Origin: Chara braunii
Taxonomy: Eukaryota; Streptophyta; Charophyceae; Charales; Characeae
Assembly: GCA_003427395.1 (NCBI GenBank)
Contig: BFEA01000034.1
Coordinates: forward strand, 4,703,917-4,767,916
Direction: 5' to 3'
DNA: 64,000 nt
Of the stretch, positions 33,020-43,179 are shown piece by piece; positions within the stretch are counted from its first letter, which is position 1, and every line of letters starts with the position of its first letter. The notes beneath the pieces were generated by a model. That model ran no database searches and was not told the origin of the DNA. It saw only the letters and a list, made by a program, of their open reading frames with translations. A program made the translations under genes and the position numbers.

Positions 33020-34600
33020 ATGGGGCATCCACCCAGGCTGGCGGAGAAGAGAAGGGAGAAGGAGGCGAAGAAGAAGCAAAGGGAGGAGAAATTGAAACCG
33101 ACAATGGAAGAAGAAAATAGGAAGGAGGAGGAGGAAATAGAACGACTAGAGAAAGACATGAAGAGGAAATTGGAGGAGGAAACAAAGGCAAGGGAAGAAG
33201 AAGAAGAAAAAGAAGAAGAAGAAGAAGACGAAGACGATGAAGAAGAAGGGGGCTTGTCGAGGAGAGGAAGAGGAAGAATGCAGGGAGAAGATAAGCCTTC
33301 TAAGGCGGAAACTTGCTCAGGCGAGTCCAGTCAATTGCAATTCCATCCGGTGGACACCGGCGAGTGGATGGATAAATTCGGGTCCAAAGGAGATGTGTTG
33401 GAGGAGGAGACTGAAGCTGAACGGGAAGATATTGCAACAAAGATAATGGCAGCTGTTGATGACGATGATGAACGTGCCTTGCTGGTACAAGGGAGGGAAA
33501 GCATCCTGAACTAGTGATTGCTGACCAGAAGAAGGCAGGAGCTCGACGAGAACAAAAAAGGTTGACAGCAGAGGGAGAGGCATTGCAGCGGAGACTACAC
33601 GAGCAAAGGGGTAAGGAGAATGACTCACAAGAAAGTCGAACACTCGTGACTGACGCACTGCTGCACACCGCAAAGGAGCTTGCTGCACTCACAACACCGT
33701 CAGCAAAGTGGACCGCCATCAGACTGAATTCCAAGGTAGGTGGAACAGCTTTCTTTGTGCCTTTGCTCACCAGCTCGGCGATAGGACTCGAAATTATGCC
33801 CATCAGTTAGAGGACATCTTCACCAAGAAGCTCGTGAGCACCATCGCATCAATGGGAGATGATGGGAAGAGGGGAAAAGGCCTGAAGAAGGAAGGAGACT
33901 GAAAGGGGGATGAAAGGTCGACTGACGAGAGGGAAAGGAGAGAGAAAATGAAAGTGATATCCCCCTTCACATACAATTGGAAGAGGGAAGAGAACTGTTA
34001 CCAGTGGGAGGCGCACATGGGCACGTACCTATATGTGCAGTTGATTCCATATTGTGACCGTGTCTTGATGGCGAGCTCATGCCTTGGTGGGGATGCGGCC
34101 AGCTTTGCCATACCATTGATGAAGGAGGCAGGTTGCTCTTCGATGGTAGAATATCCCTTGTGATTACATTTTAAAAGCCCTGAAAGAGAGGTTCGAAGAT
34201 AGAACCTGGCCCAACACACCGAACACTTGACCTTAACATAGACGATTGGAAATGGAAGAGTGTTGCGGCGTTGAAAACCGTTATGGATGAGCTGTTGCAG
34301 TGTCCCGATCACGATCTGACCCCCACACAAATCTTGAATAATTTCGCCAGAGCAATTCCTGACCCCCTTAGAACTAACTTGTATCCCCAAACTCAGGAGG
34401 AGCGTATGACATACAAAAAGTTTAGTAAGCTCGCTGTAGACCAGACCAGTTTCTTGCAAGAGGCTAACTACTGCCACTACTGGAAGGACTTGTAGAGAGG
34501 AGGTCGGTGGAAGAACAAGACGATGTCCGGAAGCATAGAGGGGAAAGACAACCTTCTAGTCACGTTTGAGGAAGGGGGAGTCAAAGCACTACCCTACTAA
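33020..34600 (+). pseudogene. E2 gag, broken
   Basis: The first ATG of the frame is at 33020. The frame to 33514 is extremely charged (runs of Lys, Glu and Arg with EKRREKEAKKK and long Glu stretches), typical of a coiled-coil N-terminal gag region of plant-type chromoviruses. After a frameshift near 33,510 it continues as a further charged helix, then shifts again near 33,720. The capsid-like part lies at 33,948-34,500 (NWKREENCYQWEAHM, then ALKTVMDELLQCP, then ILNNFARAIPDPLRTNLYP), comparable in position and wording to E5 gag. Stops at 34161, 34493 and elsewhere. Gag forms the particle that packages element RNA. Confidence 0.7.
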
Positions 34601-34609
34601 AACATAGAC

Positions 34610-35620
34610 TACGGACTGGAAGAGCAAAACAGCACCCGAGTAGCCTGGGGAGGGGGCTAAGCGACCACCTCAACTTGTGGCGGAGGGAGGTAGGGATAAT
34701 AGTTCCCCGCAAGGCGGACGTGGTTCTCCCTTCAGCGGGGGACGAGGTGGGGGTCGCAGGTTGTATCCATCTCACCCAGGGATTGCGGAAGGCAGACTGT
34801 GGGAGAAGATGGACATGGATTACAAGCTATGGAAGGAACGACTTGAGGCCAACTAGTGCTTAAAGTGTGATGACCCTAACCACGTTATTTTCTTTTGCCC
34901 CAAGTATTGGTACCCAAAAAGGGAACAACCAGTAGGAGTTGCAATTGCTCCTACTAGGCCTTCAGACATAGATAGACAAGTAGAAGCGAGCGTTGAGCAG
35001 GCACCTTCCTGTTTGAAGGCCCCAATGGTAGAGACCGACGTAGACCCTCACCTAGCTAGCTGTCCAGAGGTCGCTTGTGCTAGGATCTCTGTAGGTGGTT
35101 CCCTCGCAGGCGTCGATGATGAACTGATCACTTGTCTGCCAAGCCTGGGCCTAAATGGGGAAAGACTCGAAGGGGCACCTAATAATAGCAGACGTAGAAG
35201 TGAGTAGAGAACAAGTATGCACTTTAGTTGATAGTGGGTCGACACGTAGCTACATTAGCCGAAGAGAATTGCAGAAAATGCATCTCGACATGAAGGTGAA
35301 GAAGCTAGATGAGCCAGTAGTCAGCAAACTGGCTGATAATAGAGCAATGGTTGTGAGCGAATACGTTGAAGGGGTGTAGGCATACTTCGGGTTGGAGGGG
35401 AAGACCAAGGTAGAGAGAGTTTTGCACTCCTTGACCCTCTTAGTGGAGGACAACCTACACTTTGACTTTATCCTAGGATCAGACTGGGGAAACGTTGCAT
35501 ACGCCGACATCATGACGGGTGAGCACGCGTGCTGGCTACCCAACCCCGATGTGGGAAGAAGAAAATGCATCTATTTCATGAGCCTTGCAGAGAGAGCAGA
35601 TTGTCCCCTTGCTGTATGAG
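34610..35620 (+). pseudogene. E2 nucleocapsid zinc knuckle and protease
   Basis: A CCHC zinc knuckle (C-x2-C-x4-H-x4-C, reading CLKCDDPNHVIFFC) lies at 34858-34898, right after an in-frame TAG. The protease follows in the frame opening at 35155: VCTLVDSGSTRSYIS at about 35,215-35,260 carries the retropepsin D-S-G catalytic triad. Then come ELQKMHLD and a FDFILGSDW segment, the second conserved hydrophobic block. One TAG (35377-35379) splits an otherwise continuous frame to 35,617. This is the only protease in the window with an unaltered D-S-G. Confidence 0.85.
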
Positions 35621-36270
35621 TACCCCCGCGTTCAATTGGTACATGGTCAAGAAAGACCTCGTTGACCAAATCTCCGTCGCCTACATTAGACCGGTGAGTG
35701 AACAGCCAAAGGAGGGAGAGAAGACACCACCCGAGGTTAAGAGCTTGCTGAGGGAGTTTGCTTATGTGGGACAGGCCCCCACAGGTGTAGTCGAGAGGGA
35801 AATAGAGCACCAAATCAAGATAGAGCCTGGCAGCAAGACTCCCAAGGGCCCTATCTATCGCATGTCTCCCATGGAGTTAGATGAGCTCCACAAGCAGCTC
35901 GAAGAACTGCTCGAAAATGGGTGGATAAAGCCTAGTTTCTCATTGTATGACGCACCCTTTCTATTCGTGCCGAAGAAGGAAGGCGAGCTGCGTATGTGCA
36001 TTGACTATAGGGGACTCAACGCAATTACCATTAAAATGTCGAACCATTGCCTAGAATAGATGACCTCTTGGATAGGGTGCAGGGATGCAAGTATTTTTCC
36101 GAAATAGATTTGAAGTCCGGGTACCATCAGATAGAGTTACAACTCGAAGACCAGCATAAGACAGACTTCAGGACTCGCTACGACCATTACGAGGTTGTGG
36201 TCATGCCATTTGGTCTGGCAAACACCCTTGCTGCCTTGCGAGTGGCTAGATAAGTTTGTTGTTGTCTATT

Positions 36271-36964
36271 TCTAAGTGTCTGGGGGGAATTAGAAAGGGG
36301 GGTCCCCGCTCTACGGGTAGAGCGACACTTTATCTCCGCTCAACCCCCGTCTTACCCCCAGTTCAACGGGTTAGAGCGTCCTCCGCCAAACAGCACCGCG
36401 GCCAGGTGGGGGGGAGGGGGGAACCGCGCTCCAGTGGCGTGGGGGGGCGGCCCTGGCAGTCAAGGACCCCCCTGCGCTGCCATAATTTTTTTTCCAAACC
36501 TGCGAGGGTCTAGGGCTGGAAAGCAGTGTATAGGGTGCACGAGTGTGGCATGGTATATTTCCATGTTCTAGTGGAAGATTCATTCCGATTTTGCTCACCG
36601 CGGGCAGGTGGGGGAGGGGGGGACCGCGTTCCAGTGGTGTGGGGGGCCGGCCCTGGCAGTCAAGGACCCCCCTGCGCTGCCATTTTTTTTTTTTCAAACC
36701 CGTGAGGGGGTGTGTAGAGGGTGCAGGGCTGGAAAGCAGTGTATAGGGTGCACGACTGTGGCATGGTATATTTCCATGTTCTAGTGGAAGATTCATTCCG
36801 ATTTTGCTCATCCTATGGATGGAAGTAGCCTCTCTGTGTCTCTCTGCGCATGGATGGAAGGCAGTGTATATTTCCATATTCTAGTGGAAGATTCATTCCA
36901 ATTTTGCTCATCCTATCGATGTCGATGTAAGTAGCCTCTCTCTCTCTCTCTCTCTGCGTGCATG

Positions 36965-37005
<41 letters not shown>

Positions 37006-37238
37006 CACACACACACACACACAAATTAGTGTATATTTCCTATGTTCTAGCGGAAGATTCATTCGATTTTGCTCATCCTATGATGAAAGTTGCGTGAGGC
37101 CAGCCGCGGTGTCGGACACTTACCTGTTGGCTGGTGCCTTGCTCATCCTATCGATGGAATGCACACACACACACACACAGATAGATAGATAGATATATAT
37201 ATCTGTTTGTGACGATATATATATATATATATATGACG

Positions 37239-37269
<31 letters not shown>

Positions 37270-37354
37270 CCGACGAAACAGTTTGTCACAGCCCCTCGTT
37301 TGTTGTCCTCTTCTCCCTCTCTGCCTACGGTTTACCGGGCAGTTCTATTTGACG

Positions 37355-37390
<36 letters not shown>

Positions 37391-37899
37391 CTTTCCAGCC
37401 ATGCGCGCAGAGAGATAAAGAGAGGCTACTTCCATCGACAGGATGAGCGAAGTCGGAATGAATCTTCCACTAGAATATGGAAATATACACTGCTTTCCAG
37501 CCATGCGCAGAGAGATAGAGCGAGGCTACTTCCATCGAGAGGATGAGCAAAATCGGAATGAATCTTCCGCTAGAACATGGAAATATACACTGCGACACTT
37601 GTTTTGGTGGGGTGTAGACGGTGCAGGGAAGGGGGTGTTGAGGGCTGTGGGGGTGTTGAGGGCTGTTGGGGAGGGATGTTCAGGGTTGTAGGGGCGTAGA
37701 GGGGTGCTTTTTTTTTGTCGTTTTCGTTGTGGGGGCCCTTAGTCCTTGTCATCCGCAGCCCCCCACCTCTCGCGCGTTTCTCAAAAGTGGGTCAGACGGA
37801 GGGGAAATGGGAACGGGATTAGAGCAGGGGTAGGTGGGGGTTAGAGCAGCGCTTTAGAGGAGCCCTACACCGCTCTACCCGTCTTTCTTGGATTCCTAG
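36271..37899. mobile_element. foldback-like DNA element inserted in E2 RT
   Basis: The insert is flanked by GTCTATT (36264-36270 and 37900-37906), a 7-8 bp target duplication, and removing it restores RT sequence. Its ends are inverted: CTACGGGTAGAGCG near 36,325 faces CCGCTCTACCCGTC near 37,870, and a GCTC-AACCCCC block lies inside each. A subterminal unit containing TTCTAGTGGAAGATTCATTC is present in direct order near 36561, 36774, 36874 and 37039, and inverted near 37458 and 37557. The two leftmost units lie in a ~210-bp duplication. The centre is (CT)n, (AC)n, (GATA)n and (AT)n. There is no transposase, so it is non-autonomous. The superfamily is unclear; the 7-8 bp duplication fits hAT or P-like/foldback groups. 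Confidence 0.75.
37175..37392. repeat. (AC)n, (GATA)n, (AT)n and (GA)n cluster
   Basis: AC units from about 37159 pass into GATA, then three (AT)n runs, each introduced by TGACG (about 37211, 37233 and 37350), the last followed by GA. The cluster sits at the centre of the foldback-like element. Confidence 0.95.
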
Positions 37900-38365
37900 G
37901 TCTATTAGACCATATTTTGATTTTTCGTAAGACCCTAGAGGAACACCAGCAGCACCTGCGTTTGATCTTAGAGAAGCTGTGTGCCGTTTAGTTCAAGTTG
38001 AACCCAAAGAAGTGTGAGTGGGCCAACCACCAAGTGTTGTACCTTGGACATGTACTTGATGGAGATAGAGTCCGACCAGAAGGTGCAAAGAACAGGATCA
38101 CAAGACCCTGTGGTGGTTGAAACCCAGGCCCAGATGACACTCAAACTGACGCGGGGACGCAGCCATTCGGGTAGCATGCTTTCTGTTCTAGACAGTAAGC
38201 TTGGCAAAGGTCTTATGAAGTGGGGGATGGGCAGCCTTCTGGATGGTAGTGTCAAAGCCAACACTCTCCCACACACCACACGCAACCCACTCACACGTGC
38301 ACTCACACCCCTGTTGGCTGAAGACCTTACTGATACCGACTGGGAGGATCCAGCTCAGGGCGGGA

Positions 38366-38417
38366 AAGAGAGAGAGAGAGAGAGAGAGAGCCGGCCCGTT
38401 CGACGTGGCAACGCACC

Positions 38418-38477
<60 letters not shown>
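38366..38477. repeat. (GA)n-GCCGG / CCGGC-(TC)n hairpin
   Basis: A GA run (38366-38390) followed by GCCGG faces CCGGC followed by a TC run (38421-38477). The 21-nt unique loop runs from 38395 to 38415. The two microsatellites are therefore the arms of one inverted repeat of at least 30 bp. Confidence 0.9.
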
Positions 38478-38480
<3 letters not shown>

Positions 38481-38481
38481 A

Positions 38482-38712
38482 CCCGGTGTATTTCTTCATT
38501 TCTCTTTTTTTCTTTTCAGAGGCTGGTTCGTTTTCTTTTTTTCACTTTCGTTTTTTGGTTTTCGAAAAATGAAGAAAAAACTGTTTTCGAAAACTCTCTC
38601 TCTCTCTCTCTCTCGCCCGGTGTATTTCTTTGTTTCTCTTTTTTTCTTTTCAGGCTGGTTCGTTTTCTTTTTTTTACTTTCGTTTTTTGGTTTTCGAAAA
38701 ATGAAGAAAAAC
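38482..38712. repeat. direct duplication, 134-bp spacing
   Basis: CCCGGTGTATTTCTT begins copies at 38482 and 38616. Both run through a TTTCTCTTTTTTTC tract to TTCGAAAAATGAAGAAAAA. A CT run separates them. Confidence 0.9.
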
Positions 38713-38727
38713 CTGCTACCCGTAGCT

Positions 38728-38876
38728 CTAGGCTCGGCAAGGCTTGGCTTACCGGTAGCGGGAGCCTTGGACTCGATAGCTGGGCGAGGTACTGGTGGTT
38801 TAAACCGCCAGTACCTTTCTCAGCTATTGATGCCGAGTCTAAAAATTCCCTGCGAGCCAATTTTTGTCGAGCCTGC
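38728..38876. repeat. ~150-bp imperfect palindrome with TACTGGTGGTTTAA centre
   Basis: The centre GGTACTGGTGGTTT / AAACCGCCAGTACC (38788-38815) is nearly perfect. Outward, TAGCTGGGCGA faces TTTCTCAGCTA, GACTCG faces CGAGTC, and AGGCTCGGCAA faces TTTTTGTCGAGCCT, so arms reach about 75 bp each. It could be two abutting transposon ends, a foldback element or a hairpin-RNA source. Confidence 0.75.
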
Positions 38877-39404
38877 AAGTGAAAGGTACCAGCACAAGGG
38901 AAAAAGAGGGCGGTTCCGGTACCCTCCTCTCTGAAACCCTTCTGCTGGACCTCTGACCAGCAGAGGGAATACAAAGAAGGTCGTCGTTTTCACGCATGAA
39001 AAAGAAGTGAAAAAAAAAAGATGAAAGATGCCGAAGGCATTCAAGTGCTCCCCACCTCTGACGGGAGTCTTTTTTTTAATCTGGAGTCTGGAGAGGACAG
39101 CGGCCTTTCCGGTCTTTTTATTTTGCATTGTAGTATTACTGTGGGAACCCCGTACCCGTGTTCAAGCCTGCAACGACGGAACATGGGCGGGCTGCACTCT
39201 ACTTGCAGGTGGGCGATACCGGCCAGGCCAGGGGTCAGCCGGTAGCATCAGGACCGAGCTTCTTCGATGGGTCAGTCGCTGTGCCTTCCCTCCAGTCTCC
39301 TCCCCCTACAAACATTAGCAGTCACTGCTCAATGCCACTCAGGGGGACCAAGGGGCTCTCTCTCGGTGGCAGCCGCCAAGCTTGAGCACGAAGGTACATG
39401 AGCT

Positions 39405-39485
39405 GAATGGGGATTGAGCCCGAGACCTCCTGAATGCCACTCGCGTCCCTTACCTTACCAGCAGCTGATCGACGGGGAGCCCCTG
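39405..39485 (-). other. possible tRNA-derived SINE head
   Basis: On the minus strand GATCAGCTGCTGG (39458-39470) resembles a Pol III A box. About 35 nt on, GGTCTCGGGCTCAATCCCC (39409-39427) resembles a tRNA T-arm/B box. Acceptor-stem pairing is absent, so a SINE is likelier than a tRNA gene. A second B-box-like string (CGGGTTCGAGTCTGG) lies on the plus strand at about 39612. Confidence 0.35.
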
Positions 39486-39902
39486 ATAGCTTATGCAGAC
39501 ACTGCCTGTGCACCACCCAAGGGTTGTCCATGGTGTTGTTTGTCTCGTCTTGATACTGCGTGGGTTGCTTGTGGCTGTTGCTCGTGGTTGTTCTGAAGAT
39601 CTCCCCAGTCACGGGTTCGAGTCTGGCTTGGGAGTTTGGGGGGGGTTCTTGTCCAGCTTGGCCTGTCATCTCTTCAGATGAACACAGAGTTCCCTCTACA
39701 TAGTACTGCACATATCTGGCCTTCGGGCACATACATCTCGTTATACAGTTAGACAGAGCACACAGCCTTCGGGCAGATACACAAACACATGGCCCTATGC
39801 CTCTGGGCATACACACATACACACAACTACGATACTGGGCAGGGGGGGTATATCAGGTATATGACGGGGTCTGCTCACGCATGGCTTAGCTCTAGGGTAG
39901 GG

Positions 39903-40902
39903 NNNNNNNNNNNNNNNNNNNNNNNNNNNNNNNNNNNNNNNNNNNNNNNNNNNNNNNNNNNNNNNNNNNNNNNNNNNNNNNNNNNNNNNNNNNNNNNNNN
40001 NNNNNNNNNNNNNNNNNNNNNNNNNNNNNNNNNNNNNNNNNNNNNNNNNNNNNNNNNNNNNNNNNNNNNNNNNNNNNNNNNNNNNNNNNNNNNNNNNNNN
40101 NNNNNNNNNNNNNNNNNNNNNNNNNNNNNNNNNNNNNNNNNNNNNNNNNNNNNNNNNNNNNNNNNNNNNNNNNNNNNNNNNNNNNNNNNNNNNNNNNNNN
40201 NNNNNNNNNNNNNNNNNNNNNNNNNNNNNNNNNNNNNNNNNNNNNNNNNNNNNNNNNNNNNNNNNNNNNNNNNNNNNNNNNNNNNNNNNNNNNNNNNNNN
40301 NNNNNNNNNNNNNNNNNNNNNNNNNNNNNNNNNNNNNNNNNNNNNNNNNNNNNNNNNNNNNNNNNNNNNNNNNNNNNNNNNNNNNNNNNNNNNNNNNNNN
40401 NNNNNNNNNNNNNNNNNNNNNNNNNNNNNNNNNNNNNNNNNNNNNNNNNNNNNNNNNNNNNNNNNNNNNNNNNNNNNNNNNNNNNNNNNNNNNNNNNNNN
40501 NNNNNNNNNNNNNNNNNNNNNNNNNNNNNNNNNNNNNNNNNNNNNNNNNNNNNNNNNNNNNNNNNNNNNNNNNNNNNNNNNNNNNNNNNNNNNNNNNNNN
40601 NNNNNNNNNNNNNNNNNNNNNNNNNNNNNNNNNNNNNNNNNNNNNNNNNNNNNNNNNNNNNNNNNNNNNNNNNNNNNNNNNNNNNNNNNNNNNNNNNNNN
40701 NNNNNNNNNNNNNNNNNNNNNNNNNNNNNNNNNNNNNNNNNNNNNNNNNNNNNNNNNNNNNNNNNNNNNNNNNNNNNNNNNNNNNNNNNNNNNNNNNNNN
40801 NNNNNNNNNNNNNNNNNNNNNNNNNNNNNNNNNNNNNNNNNNNNNNNNNNNNNNNNNNNNNNNNNNNNNNNNNNNNNNNNNNNNNNNNNNNNNNNNNNNN
40901 NN
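39903..40902. other. assembly gap, exactly 1000 N
   Basis: The run is exactly 1000 Ns, which indicates a placeholder scaffold gap of unknown true size. The first ~45 bases after it resemble the foldback unit at 36.56 kb. Confidence 0.99.
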
Positions 40903-41410
40903 ATGTATCTACCCATGTTCTACAGGACTATTCATTCTCATTTTGCACATTCGGTGAGTCGTGGAGCGAGGCCCTAGATCTTGATAGCTCTTTTTTTGCC
41001 TTTCTTTTTAGTAAGCCCTGCCAACAAGGCAGGGCACTCCCTTCGCGTTTTTCAATACTTCATAGCAGTAAACAGATGAATGCTTCCCATATTTATAGGG
41101 AGATGCAGTTCAAACTGAAGAAAAAAAACAAAAGCAGAAACGCCCCAGGCCCAAATCGTCCGCCCCTATTTTGAAACGGGGAAAAATGCCAAAAACGCCA
41201 CCCCTCAAAAGGGAAACTGTGGACGTTGCCTTATGCTGATTTTCGAATGACCTGGACAAGCTAACCTGCCCTATGACCGGTCTTAGGGACCACTGCGACC
41301 GGACCCTTTTTCTGCTTTCGGAAACCCCAAACAGACCCATCCTAGCAACGCTGTACGGCACGACATTACCCAAAATGGAAAGGACACGAAACGACGAAAT
41401 GCAAACCACA
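40903..41410. other. foldback-unit fragment, then no recognised gene
   Basis: CCATGTTCTA and ATTCATTCTCATTTTGC (40914-40950) match the subterminal unit of the element at 36.3-37.9 kb. The remainder up to 41,410 has no motif. Confidence 0.5.
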
Positions 41411-42610
41411 CAAGGCGCAGCCTCCTGGCTGCGAATTAGATGGGCTGGAGAGATAGATCAGTTTGACTTTGAGTTGAAGCTAGTCAAGGGCAAGTACAAG
41501 GCCGTTGCTGATGCGTTGAGTAGCCGTGTGGATTTCTTCGGTGCCACAGTGACTTACCTTGATGCAGGCACCGAGCTGCAGCAGCAAATTAAGGTTACGT
41601 ATGGTGATGATCCCGTTTACAGAGAATTCATTAAGAGTGTGCGGGCTGCACCGCACAAAGTCCCGGACTATGGAGTAACCGATGGACTACTATTTGAGAA
41701 GACTGACAGGTTTGACAGGCTTTGCATCCCGAATAATGAGACTGTCATAAGTCTAATCTCGGGGGAGTGCCACGACACTGAAGGCCATTTCAGTTGGAGG
41801 AAGACTTATGCTAATCTCGTCTGGTCCTACATACACCTGGGTCAGCATGAAGCCAGATTGCATTGCCTACATCCAGGGCTGCGAAGTATGCCAGCGGAAC
41901 AAAAGTTCCACACATGCCCCCTTTGGACTGTTGAGGACGCTGCCTGTCCCGTTCGGTCCCGGTGACTCCGTATCCATCGACTTTATGGACACAAACGTGA
42001 AAACCAGAAACGGGAAAAGTCAAGTGATGGTAGTAGTACATAAATTTAGTAAATTTGTTGTTTTTATCCCGCTGCCCGTTGAGGCAAAGACTGAGTTAGT
42101 AGTTAGGGAGTTCTTCAATCATTGGTTGAAAGATTACGGGCACCAACTAACGACTGTTAGTGATAGAAATAGTAGATTCACGGGCGAGCACTGACAACAG
42201 TTGATGAAGGTATATGGGTCAAAGTTGACCATGGCATCAGGTAGGCACCCAACAGCCAAGCAGAGCAGATGAACAAGCTGCTCCAGCAAGTGCTGCACGT
42301 GCACATCAGGCCCGGCCAGATCGATTGGGACGAGCATCTTCCCAAAGTGTAGTCTGCGTACAACAATTCGGTGTACCTGTCTACTGCACGCACCCCGAAC
42401 GAACTGCACAAGGGTTGGCAACCCCGGCGTCCGATTGACTGCCTGAATCCAGACCAGATTCAAAGACCGTCGTGCAGTACGAGGGAATTTGCCATTCAAT
42501 ATGAAAAAGACTAGCAGATGAAGAAGAAAAGCCTTAAGGCCCTGCATCAGATGGTGGAACAGGCAAAGAAGCACCAATGCCCCCACGCAATTTGCGGTAG
42601 GTCACTTGGT
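41410..42610 (+). pseudogene. E3 RNase H tail and integrase
   Basis: The frame 41273-41965 carries QFDFELKLVKGKYKAVADAL (RNase H end), the linker, and the start of the zinc module (ECHDTEGHFS). A frameshift near 41,860 moves to 41808-42194: GCEVCQRNK completes the H2C2 module, then VSIDFMDTNVKTRNGKSQ, then HKFSKFVVFIPLP, then TTVSDRNSRFTGEH. The first two catalytic Asp positions are kept, though the usual R of DRF in VDRF is H-K-F. A stop at 42,194 precedes a shifted Glu-containing segment and an LYNN-like stretch (about 42,360). It is non-functional. Confidence 0.85.
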
Positions 42611-43115
42611 CTAAGGAGTTCGTTCGGAAGAAGGGTCGCAGATATTATTACCTGCGTATAGGTGACCATGGCAAGTGTTAGATGTCAAGGGAGAGGCAGA
42701 TGGTCAATACTACACTATCGAGATTCCACCCCACCTGCACACTTATCCAGTATTCCGTGCGTCTAAGTTGCTTCCCTGCGTCACGAACAATCAGTTTCCC
42801 TCTTGACGCTCCATTATCCCACCAGAGATGGACGAAGGTTATGATGTAGATAGAATAGTGGCCGAAGATGTCTTCCGTACAGGCGGCAGAGGGAGATCAC
42901 AAAGGCAGTAGGGTGCTCAGGTTGACATCCAATCCAGCCTAATGGTAAAGAATCTGCCACAAGTAACCAAAAAGGTTTTTGATGAATGGGTCTAAAAGTT
43001 GAACTTAGATTTGCCTATCAGGAACCCAGCAAAGACCGCCGGTTCCCCAGGAAGGATCTAATACAGACAGCCCCTCACATTGTCTCCTCTTATGAGAGGG
43101 CCCTGAGGGGAATGA
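42611..43115 (+). pseudogene. E3 integrase C-terminus and chromodomain
   Basis: Shifted frames give RYYLRIGDHGKC-like text near 42,640, an HLHTYPVFRASKLL segment near 42,735-42,775, then [11 protein letters not shown] near 42,829. The frame from 42986 ends DRRFPRKDLIQTAPHIVSSY, then ERAL, the same chromodomain ending seen in E1. The chromodomain is damaged in its first half. Confidence 0.7.
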
Positions 43116-43179
43116 ACGTGTACAACCGATCGGGATGGAAATTTTCTCGTAGGACCTCGAAATTAGGCCGGCGGGAGTG

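Larger units (their letters stand above)
33020..38095 (+). mobile_element. E2: Ty3/gypsy element interrupted by a DNA element
   Basis: Gag, zinc knuckle, protease and RT lie in order on the plus strand from 33,020 to 36,270. RT sequence then resumes at 37,900 and ends near 38,095. The 1.6 kb between is an inserted element with its own inverted ends. RNase H and integrase are missing here. E3 at 41.4 kb lies on the same strand and could be its displaced remainder. No LTR pair was found. Confidence 0.85.
35621..38095 (+). pseudogene. E2 reverse transcriptase, split by insertion
   Basis: The frame 35529-36059 gives the approach to RT (GPIYRMSPMELDELHKQL, then NGWIKPS, then LFVPKKEGELRMCIDYRGLN). 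A frameshift near 36,040 leads to 36047-36253 ([20 protein letters not shown], then KSGYHQIEL, then VVMPFGLA). DNA up to 36,270 encodes the start of the DKFVVVY segment. RT resumes at 37,900 with ILIF, then KTLEEHQQHLR, then KLNPKKCEWA and YLGHV, to about 38,095. In this copy the YLDD motif straddles the insertion and reads as YLDH after it, so the second catalytic Asp is lost. Confidence 0.85.
38096..39330. other. repeat-rich DNA between E2 and the gap
   Basis: The 306-codon plus frame at 38014-38934 is a shadow running from RT remnant through microsatellites. The block includes a (GA)n/(TC)n hairpin, a 134-bp-spaced duplication and a long palindrome, all listed separately. No gene is seen. 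Confidence 0.5.
41410..43115 (+). mobile_element. E3: Ty3/gypsy RNase H end to chromodomain
   Basis: The RNase H tail, integrase and chromodomain lie in order on the plus strand. Similarity begins abruptly near 41,410. E2 ends inside RT on the same strand 3.3 kb upstream, so E2 and E3 may be one element split by later insertions and a deletion of the RNase H core. Confidence 0.85.

Noticed and set aside
38188-38499. Arg-Glu repeat protein on the minus strand
   Set aside because: It is a reading of the CT microsatellite.
38014-38934. Longest plus-strand frame without Ns (306 codons)
   Set aside because: It starts in decayed RT and runs through CT microsatellites, a duplicated tract and a palindrome, with no domain.
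39789-41174. 461- and 373-codon frames over the gap
   Set aside because: They are almost entirely N translation.
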